From Brevibacillus reuszeri (GTDB lineage Bacteria; Bacillota; Bacilli; Brevibacillales; Brevibacillaceae), in assembly GCF_002897295.1 (NCBI RefSeq), contig NZ_BEXF01000028.1:19994-83993 (forward strand): a stretch of DNA of 64,000 nt, in the 5' to 3' direction. Shown here one piece after another: positions 58,846 to 64,000 of this stretch (position 1 is the first letter of the stretch; every line of letters starts with the position of its first letter). The notes below the pieces were generated by a model that did not search any database, was not told the DNA's origin, and saw only the letters and a list, made by a program, of their open reading frames with translations. The position numbers and the translations under genes are program-made.

Positions 58846-60066
58846 TTAGGATTGGTTCCAGGCACGAACAGTTGCATCTTTTGGTAACAAGAAGCCCAAC
58901 ATGCCGATTAAAGGCAGCCAGGAGCAAAGCGTAATGACAAAAGAAAGGCTGTACGTATCGGCGAGTGATCCAAAAACGAGAGCACCCATGCCGCCCATCC
59001 CAAAGGCTAGACCGATAATGAGACCAGATACTGTGCCAATCCGACCGGGAAGCAGCTCTTGGGCATATACGACAGTCACGGAAAAGCTGGACAGCATAAT
59101 CAACCCACTCAAAAAGAGCAGGGGAAATGTCCAAAATCCTGAAACGTACGGAGTCAGGAGTGTTAACGGAAGCGAGCCCAAAGTAGAGAGGATGAGCAAA
59201 TTTCTTTTTCCAAAGCGATCAGAGAGTGGTCCGCCCAAAAATGTTCCGATAGCTCCTGCCAAAAGGAAGCCAAAGACGACCAGCTGTGCGCTCGCATACT
59301 CCATGTCCTTGATATACATCAAATAAAACTGATAAAAGCTCTGGTACCCGGCATTCATCCAGGACCTGACACTGACGATCAGTACCAAAAGACCGATAGC
59401 AAGTAATCGTTTGTCACGATGTGCATAGGCTACAGCTGTAGCGGCCGCTTTTTTCAAACGTTGTTGACCCCGATACCAGAGAGCCACATACAAAAGTACC
59501 GAGCTGGCAACGAGTGCAGGCAATAAGAACCACATGGCTCCCGTCTGTCCCAGATTGGCAAAAACAAGAATCGTCATAAGAGGAGCGAGGGCCTGACCAG
59601 CGTTACCTCCTACCTGAAAAATGGACTGTCCCAGCCCGCGCCGTGGACCGGATGCTAGATGCGCAAAGCGTGATGCTTCGGGATGGAAGACTGCCGACCC
59701 GATCCCTACGCAGGCGACGGATAAGAGAACGACATAATAGTTCCCAGCAAAAGCAAGTGCAAGCATTCCAAGCCCAGAGACGATGAGGGCGATAGGCGGA
59801 AGCAGTGGTCGGGATTTTCGATCGGAGAAGTAGCCGACGACCGGTTGAAGAACAGATGAGGTAAGATTCATGACTAATAAGATCATGCCAACCTGCGTAA
59901 AGCTCAGTAACAGGTTTTTTTCTACAATGGGGAGCAGGGCAGGGATGACTGCCTGTAGACTGTCGTTCAGCAAATGGGCTATGCTAATCGCAAACAGCAT
60001 GCGATAGACAGTAGGCGCTGCACTCCCCGAAGGTTTTGCTTGAATCGGTGTAGCTGAAGCGCTCAT
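58846..60066 (-). CDS. MFS transporter of the fosmidomycin-resistance (Fsr) type
   Basis: The 406-residue protein has twelve membrane segments and the MFS motif GYFSDRKSRPLLPP. Segments such as ISIAHLLNDSLQAVIPALLP, GIGSAVFHPEASRFAHLASG and QSIFQVGGNAGQALAPLM are characteristic of Fsr-like exporters. It would export a drug or metabolite by proton antiport; the natural substrate is unknown. ATG 60066 follows GGAGATG. The 275 bases upstream to the PfkB gene hold divergent promoters but nothing else that I recognise. Confidence 0.9.
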   Translation of the reverse strand: MSASATPIQAKPSGSAAPTVYRMLFAISIAHLLNDSLQAVIPALLPIVEKNLLLSFTQVGMILLVMNLTSSVLQPVVGYFSDRKSRPLLPPIALIVSGLGMLALAFAGNYYVVLLSVACVGIGSAVFHPEASRFAHLASGPRRGLGQSIFQVGGNAGQALAPLMTILVFANLGQTGAMWFLLPALVASSVLLYVALWYRGQQRLKKAAATAVAYAHRDKRLLAIGLLVLIVSVRSWMNAGYQSFYQFYLMYIKDMEYASAQLVVFGFLLAGAIGTFLGGPLSDRFGKRNLLILSTLGSLPLTLLTPYVSGFWTFPLLFLSGLIMLSSFSVTVVYAQELLPGRIGTVSGLIIGLAFGMGGMGALVFGSLADTYSLSFVITLCSWLPLIGMLGFLLPKDATVRAWNQS

Positions 60067-60341
60067 ATAGGTTTCATCTCCGTCTGTTTTCGTCAAAACG
60101 GCTCTTCATCCTCCAACGAACTTTTTCACTGGAAGAGAAGCAACCGTCTTGTTTTTCCACTGTAGCACGGAAAGCCCAAGGCGTCATTACTGTATACGTG
60201 GAATATGGATATAGGCAATAACGGACAAGAGGCAGTCGATCAAGGAAGTTTTTCTACAGGTAGGTAAACGAACCATGTTTGTCGAAAAAGAGAGGATAAT
60301 AATTCGCTAAATCACGAACAAAGGCGAAGAGGGGTGCTGTA

Positions 60342-61280
60342 ATGCTGGAAGGGATGTCAGAATATTGGCTATGCGTAGGTGGAGCCAATGTGGATGTGCA
60401 GGGAGTCACTATTGCCAGATTGTTGCCTGGAACGAGTAATCCTGGTCATGTCCAGCAAGCGGCAGGCGGAGTAGCACGAAATGTGGCAGAAAATTTGGGC
60501 TGGCTGGGCCAGGAGGTGCAGCTATTTACACTGTTAGGGGAGGATGCTGACGGCGAATGGCTGAGACATATTACGGCGAAAAGTGGCGTAGCTACCCACG
60601 GGATGTTTCTTATCCCGGGTAAATCAACGGGGCGATATTTGGCGATTCGCGATCTGGACGGCGATTTGTACGCTGCTGTTGCCGATATGGATGTGAATGA
60701 AGCTTGGACAGATGCTTTGGTTCAAAGTGGAGTGCAACGCTTGCCGCAAGCAGCCGGACTGTTTATGGATGCGAATCTTCCGCAAATGGTGATGCAAACA
60801 TTTCTTCAGGAAGCAAAGCGTCTCGGGAAAAAGGTTATTGTTGATCCCGTCTCGGTTAAAAAGGCAGAGAAATGGCGAGGTATGCTAAATGGAGTCCATT
60901 TGCTCATTTCCAGTATAGATGAAATCGAGCAATTGAGCGGACAATCGCTATACTCGTTTTATGACGTGGAGCGTTGCGCCCGCAAACTCGTAGATGAAGG
61001 AATCGGTAACGTTATGGTAATTTGCGGAGATGCGGGATTATGCCTTTGTGATCAAAACGGCTCATCGTGGCTGCCCGCTCCTCCCAATCCGATTAGAGAG
61101 ACAGCAGGAGATGCGTTTGCTGCCGGAGTGATTTATGCGCAAAATAAAGCTGCGTCGCTTGCTGAGCAGGCCGCATACGGGATCGCACTGGCAGAGCTAT
61201 CCACCCAGCAAACGGGCATGTATGACATCGACCATTTGGTAAACCGAAAAACTTTCTTTGCCTCTACCCAAAAGCAGTGA
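60342..61280 (+). CDS. PfkB-family carbohydrate kinase, pseudouridine-kinase-like
   Basis: The 312-residue ribokinase-fold enzyme has CVGGANVDVQG at the start, QQAAGGVARNVAENLGWLG (PfkB signature 1) and IRETAGDAFAAGVIYAQN holding the catalytic base in GDAFAAG (signature 2). The first Gly of the usual GAGD anion hole is Thr here (TAGD). The pattern fits PsuK/nucleoside kinases best, but the substrate is not certain. No pseudouridine-5-phosphate glycosidase gene lies beside it. GAGGGG precedes the ATG. Confidence 0.87.
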   Translation: MLEGMSEYWLCVGGANVDVQGVTIARLLPGTSNPGHVQQAAGGVARNVAENLGWLGQEVQLFTLLGEDADGEWLRHITAKSGVATHGMFLIPGKSTGRYLAIRDLDGDLYAAVADMDVNEAWTDALVQSGVQRLPQAAGLFMDANLPQMVMQTFLQEAKRLGKKVIVDPVSVKKAEKWRGMLNGVHLLISSIDEIEQLSGQSLYSFYDVERCARKLVDEGIGNVMVICGDAGLCLCDQNGSSWLPAPPNPIRETAGDAFAAGVIYAQNKAASLAEQAAYGIALAELSTQQTGMYDIDHLVNRKTFFASTQKQ

Positions 61281-61351
61281 TCGGGAGCTGGGATGAGATT
61301 ACATACATTGACGCACACTACTCGGTAGTCTTGTACGAGGAGGAGTGTACC

Positions 61352-61489
61352 ATGGAGAAGAAATCTAACGATGTAAACGGCAAACAGGAAAGCCACGTTC
61401 GCCAAGGGGGCGATTCTCATCGCTCGAAAAACAAGAAGCCAGAGGGTCCTGTGCAAGGCTTCAGCCAGGCGCCTCGCGGGTTGCAGTAA
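61352..61489 (+). CDS. Small hydrophilic protein
   Basis: The 45-residue product (NDVNGKQESHVRQGGDSHRS, then KPEGPVQGFSQAPRGLQ) is rich in Ser, Gly, Lys and Gln, with no hydrophobic segment; such composition is common in minor spore proteins, but no family is recognised. GAGGAGGAG lies 5 bases before ATG 61352. A hairpin terminator follows, which supports a real gene. Confidence 0.65.
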   Translation: MEKKSNDVNGKQESHVRQGGDSHRSKNKKPEGPVQGFSQAPRGLQ

Positions 61490-61516
61490 ATCTGAATAGT
61501 ATCTGTGTAAAAGTTT

Positions 61517-61546
61517 CCCCTATCGACAAAAAGATGGGGGATTTTT
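61517..61546 (+). terminator. Intrinsic terminator after the small hydrophilic gene
   Basis: CCCCTATC and GATGGGGG pair (one G-U) with a loop of eight, followed by ATTTTT. Confidence 0.8.
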
Positions 61547-61684
61547 AATTGATGGGAACATTTTTCTACAAATGAAGACAATGGTATGGTACAATACCTG
61601 AATCAGACTATTACCAACAGAAGAAAATATTAGTGCATCCAGCCATGTGGCACTGTTTTGTATTGTGCCTCTATTTTCTTTTGT

Positions 61685-61740
61685 AAAAAAACCTCATTTG
61701 AGGTCTGCTTCTGACAAGAGCAGCCGCCATTGGTGGAAAA
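61685..61740 (-). repeat. Dispersed terminator-linked intergenic element, copy C (weaker)
   Basis: On the minus strand TTTTCCACCAATGGCGGCTGCTC is followed by a CTTGTCAG spacer, the hairpin CCTC-AAAT-GAGG and seven T. The layout matches copies A and B but the GCGGTCGC block is degenerate, so the relation is less sure. Confidence 0.4.
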
Positions 61741-61847
61741 ATTGACGCGTATCGGATCGTTTTTTGAAAGAATGTGGCATCCAAGTGTAACAACTAAACA
61801 TTCTGATACGTCTTAAAAAGCGTGCGCGAACAAGGAGACTGATACAT

Positions 61848-63284
61848 ATGCCAGAAACTGTTGCAAAAACACGCGCTTCTGCCCCCCGAAAAAAGCAACC
61901 GACCCGTAACCGAAAAGTACGTCGATTTTTGTTTTTCTTTAGCTTGATAGCCCTGTTGTTGGTTGGCGGTGTGGCTGGAGCAATTTATTGGAAAATTGAA
62001 GACACTCTGAATGAAGTAACGAATCCAACGAACAATGGATTTACATCCACCGTTTCTCAAAATGTCGATCCGGTTTATCACTCTGACAAGCCAATGTCTT
62101 TTATCGTTCTTGGCTCTGACAGCCGTCCAGAGACAGGCTCGATGAACACAGATGTGATGATTGTGGCAGTCGCGAATCCAAAAACCAAGAAAGTGACGAT
62201 GGTTTCGATCCCGCGTGATACACGGGTGAAAATTCCAGGCTATCGCGATTATCACAAGATCAACTCCGTTTATGCAAACGGAGAGGCAGAACGACGTCAG
62301 GCAGAACGTAACAACAAGGTTCCGACTGAGGACGGAATTTCCTTAACGAAAAAAACACTTAATGAAATTTTGGGTATTCCGATTGAGCATTATGTTGCCA
62401 TCGATTTTGACGGTTTCAAAGCAGTGGTTGATGAGCTAGGCGGTGTTGAGGTGAACGTAGATCGCAAGCTGGTCTATGATGATCCGACTGACAATACACA
62501 CATTAATCTGAGTCCTGGCTTGCAAAAGCTGAATGGGGAGCAAGCCTTGGGCTATGTACGACATCGTCATGACAATCGCGGCACTAAATACTACTCCAGC
62601 GATTTTGATCGCAACAGACGTCAGCAAGAGGTGATTAAAGCCATTGTGGACAAGGTCGCTTCTGTTGAGGGATTAACCAAAGTATTTAACATCATGGATG
62701 TAGGTGCGAAGAATATACATACAGACCTGTCTAAAGATCAAATCAAGGGATTGGCATTTGACTTCAAAGGCTTTAATGCCTCAACTGTCTCTGCATTGGA
62801 CAATGGCGCCTACTGGCAGGGAGGATATACGTATCTCGAGAAAGAGAAGCTCGAAGAAATTCGCAGCTCTCTGCAAGCGGAGATGGGTGTAAGCGGCTCT
62901 GTAGTTGCTCAAATTAACAACTCTCCTGTTCTAGGCTCTGGTGAGGCAGCGGTAGCAGCATCGAGCAGCAATACATCGAAGAAAAAGAAAACGACAGAGA
63001 CTGCAGCTCCACCACCAAAGAAAAAGACTCCGGAAGAAGAGGAAGCTGAGGCGACACCACCTGCAGATGCTGGCGACCCTCAGGATTCCCTTGACCAGGT
63101 AGCACCGCCCGCAGATATTGTGAGCCCGGAGCAGTCGGGACAAGCTGGACAGACTCCACAGAAGGAACAAAATCCACCGACGACAACAGTCCCACCTGCA
63201 ACCAATGGCAGTGTAGCTCCGCCACCTGATATTATGCAGCCTACAGGACAGGAAGCAGGTTCTGTTGCGCCGCCAGGTATCTAA
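61848..63284 (+). CDS. LytR-CpsA-Psr (LCP) family cell-wall ligase
   Basis: LCP enzymes attach teichoic acids or other glycopolymers to peptidoglycan outside the cell. The 478-residue protein has a basic N-terminus, one membrane anchor (FLFFFSLIALLLVGGVAGAI), then the LCP domain with FIVLGSDSRPETGSMNTDVM, VSIPRDTRVKIPGYRDYHKI and the Arg-rich GYVRHRHDNRGTKYY ... DFDRNRRQQEVI. The C-terminal 110 residues are low-complexity, rich in Pro, Glu, Ser and Thr, with VAPPADI, VAPPPDI and VAPPGI units. GGAG lies upstream of the ATG. Confidence 0.93.
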   Translation: MPETVAKTRASAPRKKQPTRNRKVRRFLFFFSLIALLLVGGVAGAIYWKIEDTLNEVTNPTNNGFTSTVSQNVDPVYHSDKPMSFIVLGSDSRPETGSMNTDVMIVAVANPKTKKVTMVSIPRDTRVKIPGYRDYHKINSVYANGEAERRQAERNNKVPTEDGISLTKKTLNEILGIPIEHYVAIDFDGFKAVVDELGGVEVNVDRKLVYDDPTDNTHINLSPGLQKLNGEQALGYVRHRHDNRGTKYYSSDFDRNRRQQEVIKAIVDKVASVEGLTKVFNIMDVGAKNIHTDLSKDQIKGLAFDFKGFNASTVSALDNGAYWQGGYTYLEKEKLEEIRSSLQAEMGVSGSVVAQINNSPVLGSGEAAVAASSSNTSKKKKTTETAAPPPKKKTPEEEEAEATPPADAGDPQDSLDQVAPPADIVSPEQSGQAGQTPQKEQNPPTTTVPPATNGSVAPPPDIMQPTGQEAGSVAPPGI

Positions 63285-63316
63285 AGCACTTTCCAACAAT
63301 TAAAAGACGCATGCTA

Positions 63317-63349
63317 AGCACCCGTTCAAAGTAGAGCGGGTGCTTTTTT
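63317..63349 (+). terminator. Intrinsic terminator after the LCP gene
   Basis: AGCACCCG and CGGGTGCT make an 8-bp stem followed by five to six T. Confidence 0.9.
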
Positions 63350-63457
63350 CACTATTATGCGAGCACATCTCCTCTGCTGAAAGCGAGTGAGGTTTTCTTA
63401 CTAGTATAAAATACTCACTTTTCAAAAAGTTTTTTTATAAAATAACGCGAGGAGAGG

Positions 63458-63486
63458 TTTAGAAAACACCAAAAGCATGGTACAAT
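63458..63486 (+). promoter_or_regulatory. Putative sigma-A promoter of the last gene
   Basis: TTTAGA (63458-63463) and TACAAT (63481-63486) are spaced by 17 bases, 60 bases before the ATG at 63547. Confidence 0.55.
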
Positions 63487-63546
63487 AATAATATGCTGAT
63501 AAGACAGAGTAATCAGATAATTAAATGTATGACTGGAGGGATTTGG

Positions 63547-63861
63547 ATGACTATTTTCTTGGTGAATCTGTTTCTGGTGATTGCTTTCGTGTACCTGATC
63601 AGCCGCCAACAAAATGAAGAATTGGTGTACGATGAAGATTTTTTCCTCCAGAACCCCTCAGCCTTGGAAGAATATCAGCAAATGCCGATTGATTTCCAAC
63701 ACGCCTTTTTCCGCAAGCATAAAGAGTGGATCAAGGAAAAATATATGCGCGGAGAGAGCTACATCCTGGGCTACTGTCCCAACAAGGAAGTGCGTCGCGC
63801 CTGGTTATCTGAATTCATGAATCAAAAAAATATCAACAACAATCCAACCCCTTCTTCTTGA
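63547..63861 (+). CDS. Small membrane-anchored protein of unknown function
   Basis: The 104-residue protein starts with one membrane segment (MTIFLVNLFLVIAFVYLI), then an acidic, aromatic-rich cytoplasmic or surface domain (EELVYDEDFFLQNPSALEEY, MRGESYILGYCPNKEVRRAW). No family is recognised. GGAGGG lies 7 bases before ATG 63547. Its stop codon lies inside the terminator hairpin that follows. Confidence 0.72.
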   Translation: MTIFLVNLFLVIAFVYLISRQQNEELVYDEDFFLQNPSALEEYQQMPIDFQHAFFRKHKEWIKEKYMRGESYILGYCPNKEVRRAWLSEFMNQKNINNNPTPSS

Positions 63862-63871
63862 AGGGGTTTTT
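63846..63871 (+). terminator. Intrinsic terminator overlapping the last stop codon
   Basis: AACCCCTTC and GAAGGGGTT are perfect 9-base arms with a 5-base loop, followed by TTTTTC. The group II intron begins four bases after it. Confidence 0.9.
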
Positions 63872-63874
63872 CAT

Positions 63875-64000
63875 GTGCGCCCAGCATGGGCGTTATCTCT
63901 AGGGTTAAAGTCCCGAATGGTGAAGGCAGTAGTAACCATTAGCCTAAGACAAGGGTGTCCACCGTGAGGTGGAATCTGAAGGAAGTTGGCGGCAAACCTC
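63875..64000 (+). mobile_element. Group II intron, 5' end (cut by window edge)
   Basis: The stretch begins GTGCGCCCAGCATGGGCG, matching the GUGYG 5' end of group II introns, and continues with the domain I pattern AGGGTTAAAGTCCCGAATGG, GTGAAGGCAGTAGTAACC, CCTAAGACAAGGGTGTCCAC, and GAATCTGAAGGAAGTTGGCG. Domains IV-VI and any reverse-transcriptase/maturase gene lie beyond the window. The insertion point directly behind a terminator hairpin is a known target choice of some bacterial group II introns. The class cannot be fixed from this fragment. Confidence 0.85.

Larger units (their letters stand above)
61490..61847. other. Non-coding stretch before the LCP gene
   Basis: No gene is supported. 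It holds the terminator above, a T-rich stretch 61660-61684, and repeat element copy C (61685-61740). TTGACG at 61743-61748 could be a -35 element for the LCP gene, but the matching -10 is poor. Confidence 0.6.

Overview
The window reads as a chromosomal segment of an endospore-forming Bacillota, most likely Brevibacillus or a close Paenibacillaceae relative. Evidence for this is the block spoIIE - VWA gene - yabT-like kinase - tilS - hpt - ftsH known from Bacillus chromosomes, many sporulation and germination genes (alpha/beta SASP, SpoVAC/AD/AEb, SleB, GerW/YtfJ), S-layer-homology domains, strong AGGAGG ribosome binding sites, and frequent GTG/TTG starts. No CRISPR array, insertion sequence or prophage is visible. 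The only mobile element is the 5' end of a group II intron cut by the right edge.

Layout. 1-8.4 kb: end of spoIIE, a VWA protein, a membrane Ser/Thr kinase, a two-gene threonine/serine exporter, tilS, hpt and ftsH, mostly overlapping or tightly spaced. 8.5-12.8 kb: HAD phosphatase, nadA, a PadR regulator with an unusual HAAS-FtsW/RodA fusion, and a PCYCGC lipoprotein. 12.8-16.2 kb: a zinc-uptake locus znuA, znuC, znuB, zur with three Zur-box-like operators. 16.3-20.0 kb: nadB-nadC-coaX and an acetyltransferase. 20.4-22.0 kb: a 12-tRNA operon without rRNA, with inverted repeats between the tRNAs. 22.3-26.1 kb: orphan histidine kinase, TerC protein, YkoP-like protein and glycosyltransferase. 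26.1-32.7 kb: a spore island of SASP, a spoVA2mob-like operon (DUF1657, DUF421-DUF1657 fusion, SpoVAC, SpoVAD, SpoVAEb), SleB, an SLH-3D protein, DUF2953 and GerW. 32.8-42.9 kb: FliD-like protein, pyruvate carboxylase, small enzymes, thiol peroxidase, a TetR-MBL operon with three operator palindromes, and an RluA pseudouridine synthase. 43.0-45.1 kb: homogentisate dioxygenase and a flavin-reductase-like gene behind a catabolite-repression box and a structured leader. 45.1-53.3 kb: small proteins, a flavin oxidoreductase, map, nadE, two membrane proteins, YkvA and YhaM. 53.4-58.8 kb: a YcdB-like secreted protein and a three-gene operon of unknown function (winged-helix repeats, small coiled coil, SEC-C plus recombinase-like core-binding region). 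58.8-64.0 kb: Fsr-type MFS exporter, PfkB kinase, LCP cell-wall ligase, small membrane protein and the intron.

The genes serve NAD synthesis (nadA, nadB, nadC and nadE at three loci), zinc homeostasis, spore formation and germination, cell-envelope building and aromatic amino acid catabolism. The least explained parts are the hmgA leader RNA, the 55.3-58.8 kb operon, a terminator-linked intergenic element present two or three times, and the tRNA-spacer repeats.
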